Shown in pieces: positions 42,226 through 51,005 of a stretch of 64,000 nucleotides of DNA. The position numbers and the translations under genes are program-made. Numbering within the stretch: position 1 is the first letter of the stretch; each line of letters opens with the position of its first letter. This DNA comes from Ottowia oryzae (GTDB lineage: Bacteria > Pseudomonadota > Gammaproteobacteria > Burkholderiales > Burkholderiaceae_C): assembly GCF_003008535.1 (NCBI RefSeq), contig NZ_CP027666.1:930001-994000 (forward strand). The letters run 5' to 3'. The notes beneath the pieces were generated by a model. The model worked only from the letters and a program-made list of their open reading frames with translations, did no database searches and was not told where the DNA came from.

Positions 42226-43668
42226 ATGGACGAAACTGAAGCCGCCGAAGGGCTGGGCGGCGCCCCATCTGCCCCCGCTGCCGGGTTGTGGCCCGCCTGC
42301 CAGGAGGCGCTGGCGCAAGAGTTGCCAGAGCAGCAGTTCAACACCTGGATCAAGCCCCTGACGGCCCAGTTCGCCCCCACTGAGTCGCGCCTGACGCTCT
42401 TCATTGCCAATCGCTTCAAGATGGATTGGGTTCGCGCGCAGTACGCGGGCCGGATCGTCGCTGCGCTGGAACGGTTGCATGGCCAGCCTGTTGCTCTGGA
42501 GTTAGCGCTTGCTCCGCGTTCGGTGCCGGTGAAATCTCAATCTTCGTCTGCAGTGCAAGCGGGCGGCGCCCCAGAAGCCGTGGAGTCTGAGTCCGTTGCG
42601 CGCGCAACGGCAAGCGAGCCGGCGGACACCGCGCCGGCGCAGGCCCCGCGCCATCGGCTGAATACGGCCTTGACTTTCGACACGCTGGTGGAAGGCTCGG
42701 CCAACCGCATGGCGCGCGCGGCCGCGCTGCATGTGGCGGGCGCCCCCGGGCGGCTGTACAACCCGCTGTTCATCTATGGCGGCGTGGGCTTGGGCAAGAC
42801 CCACCTGATGCATGCCGTGGGCAACAAGCTTCTGGTCAGCAAGCCGGAGGCCAAAGTTCTCTACATCCATGCGGAGCAGTTTGTCTCCGATGTGGTCAAG
42901 GCTTACCAACGCAAGGCGTTCGATGAGTTCAAGGGCCGTTACCACTCGCTGGATCTGCTGCTGATCGACGATGTGCAGTTCTTTGCCAACAAGGATCGCA
43001 CGCAAGAAGAATTCTTCAACGCGTTCGAAGCGCTGCTGGCCAAGAAGAGCCACATCGTGATGACCAGCGACACCTACCCGAAGGGCCTGCCGGACATCCA
43101 TGAGCGGCTGATCTCGCGCTTCGACTCCGGGCTGACCGTCGCGCTGGAGCCGCCAGAGCTGGAAATGCGCGTGGCCATCCTGATCAACAAGGCTGCCAGC
43201 GAAGGCGCCGACATGGCCGAGGATGTGGCTTTTTTCGTCGCCAAGAACGTGCGCTCGAACGTGCGCGAGTTGGAAGGCGCTCTGCGCAAGATCCTGGCCT
43301 ATTCGCGCTTCAACCAGAAAGAGATTTCCATCCCTCTGGCGCGCGAGGCGCTGCGCGATCTGCTGTCGATCCAGAACCGCCAGATCAGCGTGGAGAACAT
43401 CCAGAAAACCGTGGCCGATTTCTACAAGATCAAGGTGTCGGACATGTACAGCAAGAAGCGGCCGGCCTCGATCGTGCGGCCGCGGCAGATTGCGATGTAC
43501 CTGGCCAAGGAATTGACTCAAAAAAGCCTGCCCGAGATCGGCGAGTTGTTTGGCGGGCGCGATCACACCACCGTGCTGCACGCCGTGCGCAAGATCGCGG
43601 GCGAGCGGCAGCAACTGACCGAGCTCAACCAGCAACTGCATGTGCTGGAGCAGACGCTGAAGGGGTGA
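42226..43668 (+). CDS. dnaA: Chromosomal replication initiator DnaA
   Basis: 480-residue AAA+ initiator that opens oriC. Domain I (WPACQEALAQELPEQQFNTW) is followed by a variable linker, the Walker A GGVGLGKTHLMHAVGN, Walker B LLLIDDVQFF, and domain IV with the DnaA-box recognition signature GGRDHTTVLHAVRKI. Start ATG 42226 preferred; a GTG at 42208 in the same frame would overlap the DnaA box. dnaN follows after 139 bases without any DnaA box. Confidence 0.98.
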   Translation: MDETEAAEGLGGAPSAPAAGLWPACQEALAQELPEQQFNTWIKPLTAQFAPTESRLTLFIANRFKMDWVRAQYAGRIVAALERLHGQPVALELALAPRSVPVKSQSSSAVQAGGAPEAVESESVARATASEPADTAPAQAPRHRLNTALTFDTLVEGSANRMARAAALHVAGAPGRLYNPLFIYGGVGLGKTHLMHAVGNKLLVSKPEAKVLYIHAEQFVSDVVKAYQRKAFDEFKGRYHSLDLLLIDDVQFFANKDRTQEEFFNAFEALLAKKSHIVMTSDTYPKGLPDIHERLISRFDSGLTVALEPPELEMRVAILINKAASEGADMAEDVAFFVAKNVRSNVRELEGALRKILAYSRFNQKEISIPLAREALRDLLSIQNRQISVENIQKTVADFYKIKVSDMYSKKRPASIVRPRQIAMYLAKELTQKSLPEIGELFGGRDHTTVLHAVRKIAGERQQLTELNQQLHVLEQTLKG

Positions 43669-43807
43669 ATCTGCCCGTCACAAAAGCGGCGACAATACGG
43701 GGTTGCCATTCGCGCACACGCGCGCGCGACAAGGCGGTAGCCAAAAGACCCCAACATCGACCTGAGCGGCGTCGTGCCGCCCCAAGACAAGCCCTGACGA
43801 GGAAGAC

Positions 43808-44935
43808 ATGATTGTTCTGAAGACCACACAAAACCAATTGCTGGCGGCGCTTCAGTCCGTGGCAGGCATTGTCGAGCGTCGGCACACCCTGCCAGTGCTG
43901 GCCAACGTGCTGCTGCGCAAGTCGGGCGAAACCATGCAGCTGACCACCAGCGATCTGGAGATCCAGATCCGCACCGCTGCTGAATTGGGCGGCGACAGCG
44001 GCAACTTCGCCACCACGGTGGGCGCACGCAAGCTGATCGACATCCTGCGCACCATGCCGGCCGACCAGACCGTCAGCCTGGAATCGCAAGGGGCCAAGCT
44101 GATCCTGAAGGGTGGCAAGAGCCGGTTCACGCTGCAGACCTTGCCGGCCGAAGACTTTCCGCTGGTTCAAGAGGCGCCCAATTTCGGCCCCGCGTTCAAG
44201 GTGCCGCAAAAGACCCTCAAGCAGCTGCTGGACCAGGTGGCGTTTGCGATGGCGGTGCACGACATTCGCTATTACCTGAACGGCATCCTCTTCGTGGCCG
44301 AAGGCCGCCAGCTGAGCCTGGTTGCCACGGACGGCCACCGCCTGGCCTTCACCGGCGCCACGCTGGACGTCGAAGTGCCCAAGCAAGAGGTGATTCTGCC
44401 GCGCAAGACCGTGATCGAGCTGCAGCGCCTGCTGTCCGACGCCAGCGTGCCCGAAGGGCAAGAGGCGCCGATGATCGAAATGCAATTCGCGGGCAACCAG
44501 GCCAAGTTCAGCTTCGGCCACATGGAGTTCGTGACCAAGCTGGTCGAGGGCAAGTTCCCCGACTACAACCGCGTCATCCCGAAAAGCCACAAGAACTCGG
44601 TGACGCTGGGGCGCGCGCCCTTGCTGGCCAGCCTCCAGCGCACGGCCATCCTGACCAGCGAGAAGTTCAAGGGCGTGCGTCTGAACTTCGAGCCCGGCCT
44701 GCTGCGCATCGCGTCCAACAACGCCGAGCAGGAAGAGGCCGTGGACGAGCTCGACATCGACTACGGCGGTGATTCGATCGAGATCGGTTTCAACGTCACC
44801 TACCTCATCGACGCGCTAGCCAACATGGGCCAGGACATGGTGAAGATCGAGCTGCAGGATTCCAACAGCTCGGCGCTGGTCAGCATCCCCGACAACGAGC
44901 AGTTCAAGTATGTGGTGATGCCGATGCGCATTTGA
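43808..44935 (+). CDS. dnaN: DNA polymerase III beta subunit (sliding clamp)
   Basis: 375-residue ring-forming clamp that holds polymerase III on DNA. Starts MIVLKTTQNQLLAALQSV; AGIVERRHTLPVLANVL, SRFTLQTLPAEDFP and the end KYVVMPMRI with the partner-binding pocket residues are typical. Second gene of dnaA-dnaN-gyrB. Confidence 0.98.
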   Translation: MIVLKTTQNQLLAALQSVAGIVERRHTLPVLANVLLRKSGETMQLTTSDLEIQIRTAAELGGDSGNFATTVGARKLIDILRTMPADQTVSLESQGAKLILKGGKSRFTLQTLPAEDFPLVQEAPNFGPAFKVPQKTLKQLLDQVAFAMAVHDIRYYLNGILFVAEGRQLSLVATDGHRLAFTGATLDVEVPKQEVILPRKTVIELQRLLSDASVPEGQEAPMIEMQFAGNQAKFSFGHMEFVTKLVEGKFPDYNRVIPKSHKNSVTLGRAPLLASLQRTAILTSEKFKGVRLNFEPGLLRIASNNAEQEEAVDELDIDYGGDSIEIGFNVTYLIDALANMGQDMVKIELQDSNSSALVSIPDNEQFKYVVMPMRI

Positions 44936-44939
44936 TTGC

Positions 44940-44968
44940 GCTAGCAAAATAATAGCTGACTGCGCTCT
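44940..44968 (+). repeat. Half copy of dispersed repeat, family 1, copy 7
   Basis: GCTAGCAAAATAATAGCTGACTGCGCTC shows only the first arm and the start of the spacer; it is directly followed by the dnaN terminator. Confidence 0.55.
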
Positions 44969-44969
44969 G

Positions 44970-44993
44970 AACCCGCCGGCCAAGGCGGGTTTT
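44970..44993 (+). terminator. Intrinsic terminator after dnaN
   Basis: AACCCGCC GGCCAA GGCGGGTT followed by TT: eight-pair stem with six-base loop and a short T-run. It separates dnaN from gyrB, which then needs its own promoter or readthrough. Confidence 0.75.
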
Positions 44994-45019
44994 GACCCTT
45001 TAATGTGCGAAAGATTGAT

Positions 45020-47602
45020 ATGACCGAACCTACCCAGCTTCCAGACCCCGAGCGCCAACCGCAGGCGCCAGGCGGTGCCGACGGGTACGGTGAGGGCGCC
45101 ATCCAGATCCTGGAGGGCCTGGAGGCCGTGCGCAAGCGCCCTGGTATGTACATCGGCGACACCAGTGACGGCACCGGCCTGCACCACCTGGTGTTCGAGG
45201 TGGTCGACAACTCGATCGACGAGGCGCTGGCGGGGTATTGCGACGACATCGTCGTGACCATCCACAGCGACAACTCGCTGAGCGTGGTCGACAACGGCCG
45301 CGGCATTCCCACCGGCGTGAAGATGGACGACAAGCACGAGCCCAAGCGCTCGGCTGCCGAGATCGCCCTGACCGAGCTGCACGCGGGCGGCAAGTTCAAC
45401 CAGAACAGCTACAAAGTTTCAGGCGGCCTGCACGGCGTGGGCGTGAGCTGCGTGAACGCGCTGTCCAGCACGCTGCGCCTGACGGTGCGCCGCGACGGCA
45501 AGAAGCACGAGCTGGAATTCAGTCGCGGCTTCGTGCAGGGCCGTATTCTGGAGGTGGTGGACGGCGTGGAAATCTCGCCGATGAAGATCACGGGCGACAC
45601 GGATAAGCGCGGCACCGAGGTGCGCTTTCTGCCCGACACCGAGATCTTCAAAGAGAACAACGATTTCCACTACGAAATCCTCAGCAAGCGCCTGCGCGAG
45701 CTGAGCTTTCTGAACAACGGCGTGCGCATTCGCCTGGCGGACGAGCGCACCGGCAAGGAAGACGACTTCTCTGGCGCCGACGGCGTCAAGGGCTTCGTCG
45801 ACTTCATCAACGGCGGCAAGCGCGTGCTGCACCCCAACGCGTTTTACGCCACCGGCTCGCGCCCGGCGGATTCCTACGGCGGCATTCCCGACACCGAGAT
45901 CGGGGTCGAGGTGGCCATGCAGTGGAACGATGGCTACAACGAGCAGGTGCTCTGCTTCACCAACAACATCCCTCAGCGCGACGGCGGTACCCACCTGACC
46001 GGCCTGCGCGCGGCGATGACGCGGGTGATCAGCAAGTACATCGCCGACAACGATCTGGCCAAGAAAGCCAAGGTCGACGTGTCGGGCGACGACATGCGCG
46101 AAGGGCTGACCTGCGTGCTCAGCGTGAAGGTGCCCGAGCCCAAGTTCAGCAGCCAGACCAAGGACAAGCTGGTCAGCAGCGAAGTGCGCGCGCCGGTTGA
46201 AGACATCGTGGCCAAGGCGCTCACCGACTACCTGCAAGAGCGCCCGAACGACGCCAAGATCATCACCGGCAAGATTGTCGAAGCTGCCCGCGCCCGCGAA
46301 GCCGCCCGCCGTGCCCGCGAGATGACGCGCCGCAAAGGCGTGCTGGACGGCTTCGGCCTGCCCGGCAAGCTGGCCGACTGCCAGGAAAAAGACCCGTCGA
46401 TGTGCGAGATCTACATCGTCGAGGGCGATTCCGCCGGCGGCTCGGCCAAGCAGGGGCGCGACCGCAAGTTCCAGGCCATCCTGCCGCTGCGCGGCAAGAT
46501 CCTGAACGTGGAGCGCGCGCGCTACGAGAAGCTGCTGACCAGCAACGAAATCGTCACGCTGATCACCGCCCTCGGCACCGGCATCGGCAAGACCGCAGCC
46601 GATTCAGGCAAGAGCGCGGCGGACGATTTCAACATCGACAAGCTGCGCTACCACCGCGTCATCATCATGACCGACGCGGACGTCGACGGCGCGCACATCC
46701 GCACCCTGCTGCTCACCTTCTTCTACCGCCAGATGGCCGAGCTGGTCGAGCGCGGGCACATCTACATCGCCCAGCCGCCGCTGTACAAGGTCAAGGCCGG
46801 CAAGGAAGAGCTGTACCTGAAAGACGATGCCGCGCTGGAAGGCTTCCTGATGCGCATTGCGCTGAAAGACGCCGTGGTGCACACGGGCGGTGACCACCCG
46901 CAGGCGCTTTCCGGCGACACCCTGGCCGAGCTGGCCCGCAAGTACCAGCTGACCGAATCCGTCATCGGCCGCTTGTCTGCTTTTATGGACGTGGAAGCCC
47001 TGCGTGCCATCACCGGCGGCGTGGCGCTCAATCTGGACAACGCCGCGAACGCCGAAGTCAGCGCCGTTGCGCTGCAGCAGCTGCTGGCAGCGCTGCACAC
47101 CAACGGCAGCGTGCCGGAAGTGGCCAGCGAATTCGACGCCCGCACCGACAAGCCTATCCTGCGCATCAGCCGCGCGCACCACGGCAACATCAAGAGCAGC
47201 GTGATCACGCAAGACTTCGTGCTGGGCGTTGACTACGCCGCCTTGGCCGAGGCCGCGCAGACCTTCAAAGGCCTGCTGGGCGCCGGCGCCCGCGTGACCC
47301 GTGGCGAAGGCGAGCGCCAGCGCGAGCAGGACGTGAGCAGCTTCCGCGAAGCGATGCAGTGGCTGCTGGGCGAGGCCGAGCGCACCACCAGCCGCCAGCG
47401 CTACAAAGGCCTGGGCGAGATGAACCCCGAGCAGCTGTGGGAAACCACCATGGATCCCGAAGTGCGCCGCCTGCTGCGCGTGCAGATCGACGATGCCATC
47501 GAAGCCGACCGCGTGTTCACCACGCTGATGGGTGACGAGGTGGAGCCCCGCCGCGATTTCATCGAGACGAACGCGCTGCGCGCCTCGAACATCGACGCCT
47601 GA
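45020..47602 (+). CDS. gyrB: DNA gyrase subunit B
   Basis: 860-residue ATPase subunit that introduces negative supercoils with GyrA. The GHKL domain shows RKRPGMYIGDTSDGTGL and VDNGRGIPTG, the TOPRIM domain EGDSAGGSAKQGRDR and MTDADVDGAH, and the end MNPEQLWETTMDP. Length exceeds E. coli GyrB (804) through insertions in the TOPRIM to C-terminal region, as common in betaproteobacteria. ATG 45020 chosen; a GTG at 45005 would add five residues. Confidence 0.98.
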   Translation: MTEPTQLPDPERQPQAPGGADGYGEGAIQILEGLEAVRKRPGMYIGDTSDGTGLHHLVFEVVDNSIDEALAGYCDDIVVTIHSDNSLSVVDNGRGIPTGVKMDDKHEPKRSAAEIALTELHAGGKFNQNSYKVSGGLHGVGVSCVNALSSTLRLTVRRDGKKHELEFSRGFVQGRILEVVDGVEISPMKITGDTDKRGTEVRFLPDTEIFKENNDFHYEILSKRLRELSFLNNGVRIRLADERTGKEDDFSGADGVKGFVDFINGGKRVLHPNAFYATGSRPADSYGGIPDTEIGVEVAMQWNDGYNEQVLCFTNNIPQRDGGTHLTGLRAAMTRVISKYIADNDLAKKAKVDVSGDDMREGLTCVLSVKVPEPKFSSQTKDKLVSSEVRAPVEDIVAKALTDYLQERPNDAKIITGKIVEAARAREAARRAREMTRRKGVLDGFGLPGKLADCQEKDPSMCEIYIVEGDSAGGSAKQGRDRKFQAILPLRGKILNVERARYEKLLTSNEIVTLITALGTGIGKTAADSGKSAADDFNIDKLRYHRVIIMTDADVDGAHIRTLLLTFFYRQMAELVERGHIYIAQPPLYKVKAGKEELYLKDDAALEGFLMRIALKDAVVHTGGDHPQALSGDTLAELARKYQLTESVIGRLSAFMDVEALRAITGGVALNLDNAANAEVSAVALQQLLAALHTNGSVPEVASEFDARTDKPILRISRAHHGNIKSSVITQDFVLGVDYAALAEAAQTFKGLLGAGARVTRGEGERQREQDVSSFREAMQWLLGEAERTTSRQRYKGLGEMNPEQLWETTMDPEVRRLLRVQIDDAIEADRVFTTLMGDEVEPRRDFIETNALRASNIDA

Positions 47603-47720
47603 GTTGGCCCGGGCTCCTAGCGGGGCCACGGAAGCGGGCTAGCGAAGCACTTCTTCGGCACGAAGCGCCGCCAGCGAACACGCGAAGGCTGCGTCCACGG
47701 TGGCCGAGCGCGCAGCCCAA

Positions 47721-48137
47721 TCAGCAGCGGCCGGCGGCGCGCAACAAGGCATTGCAGGGTGTGCCAGGGGCGCGATTGCCCGCGCCGGGCGTGGCCGTCG
47801 GCGATGTGTTGCGTCGGTTGCCTGCGCCGCCGACCATCGCGGTGCAGATCGCATCAGAGTGCGGGGTCTGGCCAAAACTCATCGACTGCTGGAAGCCGGT
47901 GGCACCGTAGAGGTAGCAGCGGTAGACGGCGCCGTCACGCGTGCTGGCGGTGTAGTTGATGCGGCCGCCGGTTTCCTCGCTGCGGTCCGATATCGTGAAC
48001 TGCCCGACAGGCCTGCCCAATGCCTGCGCTGTGCGCTGCTCCAGGCCGTTCTGGTCTAGTGTGGAGGCGCATCCACTCAAGAGCGAAAGCAGGGTGGCGG
48101 CAAAAATGGGGGCGGCGGATCGCATGGCTGGTTTCAT
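47721..48137 (-). CDS. Small hypothetical lipoprotein
   Basis: 138-residue protein with a signal peptide and lipobox LLSGCAS. The mature part contains GRPVGQFTISDRSEETGGRI, YTASTRDGAVYRCYLYGA and a Pro/Thr/Asn-rich C-terminus. No domain recognised. Start chosen at MKPAMRSAAPIF (48137); an alternative start is MRSAAPIF (48125). It lies between gyrB and the methyltransferase gene and is encoded on the minus strand. Confidence 0.7.
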   Translation of the reverse strand: MKPAMRSAAPIFAATLLSLLSGCASTLDQNGLEQRTAQALGRPVGQFTISDRSEETGGRINYTASTRDGAVYRCYLYGATGFQQSMSFGQTPHSDAICTAMVGGAGNRRNTSPTATPGAGNRAPGTPCNALLRAAGRC

Positions 48138-48242
48138 GGGTGGTGGTGAGGTGAGGTGAGGGCAAAACGATGGGGGTGGCCGCGCAGCGGCGCCCAGGGC
48201 CACGCCGCGCCATCAGGGCGCGCGCGTTGTCAGACGAATCAG

Positions 48243-48968
48243 TCAGTCGGCCTTGCGAGCCACCAGAAACGCCCGGATGTCCTTGCGTTGCGTGCCGTGG
48301 CGCTCTGAGATCACCACGGCCAATCCCTGCTTGGCCATGGCGGCTTGAAGCTGGTGCTCGTGCAGGCATTTGAGGGCGGGCGCCTGGCCCACCAGGCGCA
48401 TCAAAGGCACGGCCACGTGGCCGATCAACGGGTTCATCTCGGCAATGCACGGCGTCTTGGAGATGAGCAAGCCGCCAGGGCGCAGCGCCTGCGCCGCCAC
48501 CCTGAGCACCAGCTCAAGGTCGCTGGCCAGGTGCAGCAGATTGAAAGCCAGCACGGCGTCGTACAGGCCTTGCCCAAAGCCGTGCGTTTCGGCGTCTGCC
48601 ACGGCGAAACTCAAGGCTGGCGTGGGCTGCTGCGCGTGCCGGGCGTGGGCTATGGCGATCATTTGCGATGAGACGTCGGTTGCCACGTAGCGGCGCGTGA
48701 GCGGCGCCAGCTGCAGTGCCGTGATGCCGGTGCCGCAACCCAGCTCCAGCACGTGGTGTTCCGGGCGCAGCATCGCCTGCACGCGCTGCAACGTGTGCCG
48801 GTAGCCGGCCATGTCGGCGATGGGGTCGGTCGCGTACTTCGGCGCAATGCGGTCCCAGAAAGCGGCTTTGGCGGCGCTGGGGCCGCAACGGGCGCCGCGG
48901 TGTCCGCGTGCGGCGCGAGAGCAGGAGGTGGCATGGACGTAGGGCGAGTGAGGTGCGTTGATCGACAC
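48243..48968 (-). CDS. Class I SAM-dependent methyltransferase
   Basis: About 241 residues from GTG 48968. Methyltransferase motif I is HVLELGCGTGITALQL, preceded by FWDRIAPKYATDPIADMAGY; FNLLHLASDLELVLR and ALRPGGLLISKTP follow at the expected distances. The end RAFLVARKAD is typical of small-molecule methyltransferases. A longer frame to 49025 has an ATG but would run across the divergent regulatory region. Substrate unknown. Divergent from a LysR regulator that may control it. Confidence 0.8.
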   Translation of the reverse strand: MSINAPHSPYVHATSCSRAARGHRGARCGPSAAKAAFWDRIAPKYATDPIADMAGYRHTLQRVQAMLRPEHHVLELGCGTGITALQLAPLTRRYVATDVSSQMIAIAHARHAQQPTPALSFAVADAETHGFGQGLYDAVLAFNLLHLASDLELVLRVAAQALRPGGLLISKTPCIAEMNPLIGHVAVPLMRLVGQAPALKCLHEHQLQAAMAKQGLAVVISERHGTQRKDIRAFLVARKAD

Positions 48969-48978
48969 GGGCGATGCT

Positions 48979-48992
48979 ATCCATGCATGGAT
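48979..48992. promoter_or_regulatory. Perfect 14-base palindrome between methyltransferase and LysR genes
   Basis: ATCCATGCATGGAT, a perfect palindrome placed 46 bases before the lysR start and just upstream of the methyltransferase start. It could be a regulator site; it does not follow the LysR T-N11-A shape. Confidence 0.4.
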
Positions 48993-49001
48993 GCGCGGAA
49001 A

Positions 49002-49019
49002 ACTGCGGTAAATTGCAGT
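49002..49019. promoter_or_regulatory. Candidate LysR-type operator
   Basis: ACTGC, eight bases, GCAGT: an interrupted inverted repeat 18 bases before the lysR start, with the T-N11-A pattern typical of LysR-family binding sites. Confidence 0.45.
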
Positions 49020-49037
49020 GAACATATACGTATTCGT

Positions 49038-49934
49038 ATGGATAACCTCGACTGGAACCAGCTGAAGGCGTTTCTTGAGACGGCCGAGACCGGCTCTCTG
49101 TCGGCTGCAGCGCGCAAGCTGGGGCTGACGCAGCCCACGCTGAGCCGCCAGGTGGCCGCCATAGAGCAGCACATGGGCGTGACCTTGTTCGAGCGCGTTG
49201 GCAAGACCATGGCGCTCACTTCCACCGGTCTGGATCTGCTGGAACACGCGCGCGCCATGGGGGCCGCCGCTGCGGCCTTGCGGATGGCGGCCAGCGGGCG
49301 GTCGCAGGCGGTGGGCGGCGTGGTGTCGGTATCGGCCAGCGACGCGGTGGCGGCTTACCTGCTGCCGCGGTTGCTGCGGCGCTTGCGCGCGCAGCAACCG
49401 GGCATCGCGGTGGAGGTGATCTCATCCAACGCCATGAGCGACCTGCTGCGGCGCGAGGCCGACATCGCCATCCGCCACGTCAAGCCCGAGCAGCCCGATC
49501 TGATCGCGCGGCTGGTTCGCGAGGCGCAGGCGCACTTCTATGCCTCGCAAAGCTGGGTGCAGGCGCATGGGCATCCGCGCGATGCGCAAGCCGCGGCGCA
49601 CGTCGCGTTCGTGGGCTCGGATCGGTCTGGCCAGTACCTGCATTACCTCGCCCAACACGGGCTGCACCTGAGCGAAGACAACTTCAGCTGCTACGCCAAC
49701 CACACCGTCGCGCACTGGGCCCTGGTCTGCCAGGGGCTGGGCATTGGCGCCATGATGGACGAGATCGCCCAAGGCACCCCGGGCATCGTGCGCGTGCTGG
49801 ACGATCTGCCGCCCGTGCGCTTTCCGATCTGGCTGGTCACCCACCGAGAGCTGCGCACCTCACGGCCTATCCGCACCGTGTTCGAGGCGCTGGCGCAAGG
49901 CCTGGCCCAGGCGCCGGGCGACGGCGAAGACTGA
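49038..49934 (+). CDS. LysR family transcriptional regulator
   Basis: 298-residue LysR regulator. Winged helix-turn-helix: WNQLKAFLETAETGSLSAAA followed by LGLTQPTLSRQVAAIEQHMG and FERVGKTMALTSTG. The C-terminal LysR substrate domain shows VVSVSASDAVAAYLLPRLL, then RQPGIAVEVISSN-like residues and DIAIRHVKPEQPDL. Start ATG 49038. Divergent from the methyltransferase gene with 69 bases between; the shared region contains two inverted repeats. Confidence 0.92.
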   Translation: MDNLDWNQLKAFLETAETGSLSAAARKLGLTQPTLSRQVAAIEQHMGVTLFERVGKTMALTSTGLDLLEHARAMGAAAAALRMAASGRSQAVGGVVSVSASDAVAAYLLPRLLRRLRAQQPGIAVEVISSNAMSDLLRREADIAIRHVKPEQPDLIARLVREAQAHFYASQSWVQAHGHPRDAQAAAHVAFVGSDRSGQYLHYLAQHGLHLSEDNFSCYANHTVAHWALVCQGLGIGAMMDEIAQGTPGIVRVLDDLPPVRFPIWLVTHRELRTSRPIRTVFEALAQGLAQAPGDGED

Positions 49935-49964
49935 GCGCGTCAGCCGCGCAGCTGCCGGCCTTGA

Positions 49965-51005
49965 CTAAGGCGCGCCAGCCGGGCCGCGCCCTTCGGCCAC
50001 ATCCATCGCCAAACACAAATCCTGCCAGGCCTTGGCCTTTTCATTCAGCGCGCGCAGCAGGTAGGCGGGGTGGTAGGTGACGATGACGGGCACGCCCTGG
50101 TAGTGGTGCACGCGCCCGCGCAGGCGGCCGATGGGTTCGGTGGTTTGCAGCAGCGACTGCACGGCAAAGCGGCCCATGGCCAGGATGATGCGCGGCTGCA
50201 CCAGCGCGACCTGGCGGCGCAGGTACGGCTCGCACTGCGCGATTTCGCCCGGCAGCGGGTTGCGGTTGGCGGGCGGGCGGCACTTGAGCACGTTGGCGAT
50301 GTACACGTCGCTTTTAAGGTGTTTTGGGCCGCTGGCGCCCGCTGCGCCTGCGCCAGCAGCTTCTGAATCTGTAGCAGATGGCGCATCGCGCGTCAGGCTC
50401 AGGGCGGCCAGCATTTGGTCCAGCAGCTTGCCGGCCTGGCCGACGAAGGGCTCGCCGCGCCGGTCTTCCTGCTCGCCGGGTGCTTCGCCCACCACCATCC
50501 AGCCCGCCGTGGGCGCGCCCACGCCGAACACGGTTTGGGTGCGAGTGGCGCACAGCGCGCAGGCGCGGCAGCTGGCCACGGTGGCTTGCAGCGTGGGCCA
50601 GTCCATCTGGTCAACGCCTTCGGGGCGCGGCGTCAGCGCGATGGCGGTGGCCGGCGCTGGCGCGCCGCTGCGCGAGGTGGTGCGTGAGGCCGGTGCGGGT
50701 GGGCGAGCGCTGGGCGCCGGCGCTGACGTTGGCGCTGGGGAAGTGGCCCGCTCTTCCGTTGGTGCGGTGACCGCTGCTGCGGCCACAGATGTTGGCGCCG
50801 CAGGCGCGCCAGCCGATTCGCCAATGCGTGCAGTGTGGTTTGCAGGGTATTTTGGGGCGCGAGCGCCGGCCGTGACTACGCCGGCAGCTTCGGATTCGAT
50901 AGCATTCGGCGCAGCGGCGGGCGCAGCCACGCCAGGCCGTGCCCACAGCTTGATGCCCATCTCGGCCAGCATGGCGCGCTGGCGTGCGTCCAGGTGCAGG
51001 CTCAT
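49965..51005 (-). CDS. Uracil-DNA glycosylase, family 4-like, with two repeat-encoded inserts
   Basis: 346-residue DNA-repair enzyme of the iron-sulfur (family 4/5) uracil-DNA glycosylases. Cluster cysteines are in SCRACALC (146-152), KCRPPANRNP (242) and QCEPYL (258); the motif GEAPGEQEDRRGEPF starts at 173. The N-terminal 130 residues are an Ala/Pro-rich extension. Two segments, residues 33-55 (NAIESEAAG ... APKYPAN) and 209-231 (SATDSEAAG ... GPKHLK), are encoded by copies of the same dispersed repeat found between genes in this window; the second lies inside the catalytic domain. Overlaps rimI by 4 bases. Whether it stays active needs testing. Confidence 0.85.
   Translation of the reverse strand: MSLHLDARQRAMLAEMGIKLWARPGVAAPAAAPNAIESEAAGVVTAGARAPKYPANHTARIGESAGAPAAPTSVAAAAVTAPTEERATSPAPTSAPAPSARPPAPASRTTSRSGAPAPATAIALTPRPEGVDQMDWPTLQATVASCRACALCATRTQTVFGVGAPTAGWMVVGEAPGEQEDRRGEPFVGQAGKLLDQMLAALSLTRDAPSATDSEAAGAGAAGASGPKHLKSDVYIANVLKCRPPANRNPLPGEIAQCEPYLRRQVALVQPRIILAMGRFAVQSLLQTTEPIGRLRGRVHHYQGVPVIVTYHPAYLLRALNEKAKAWQDLCLAMDVAEGRGPAGAP
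50313..50381 (-). repeat. Dispersed repeat, family 1, copy 8, inside the glycosylase gene
   Basis: In gene direction: GCTACAGATTCAGAAGCTGC, TGGCGCAGGCGC, AGCGGGCGCCAGC, GGCCCAAAACACC. 69 bases, frame kept, encoding residues 209-231. Confidence 0.75.
50841..50909 (-). repeat. Dispersed repeat, family 1, copy 9, inside the glycosylase gene
   Basis: In gene direction: AATGCTATCGAATCCGAAGC, TGCCGGCGTAG, GGCCGGCGCTCG, CCCCAAAATACCC. 69 bases, same phase as copy 8, encoding residues 33-55. The shared peptide is SEAAG. Confidence 0.75.

Noticed and set aside
43669..43807. Second origin segment between dnaA and dnaN
   Set aside because: No DnaA-box-like sequence seen in this interval.
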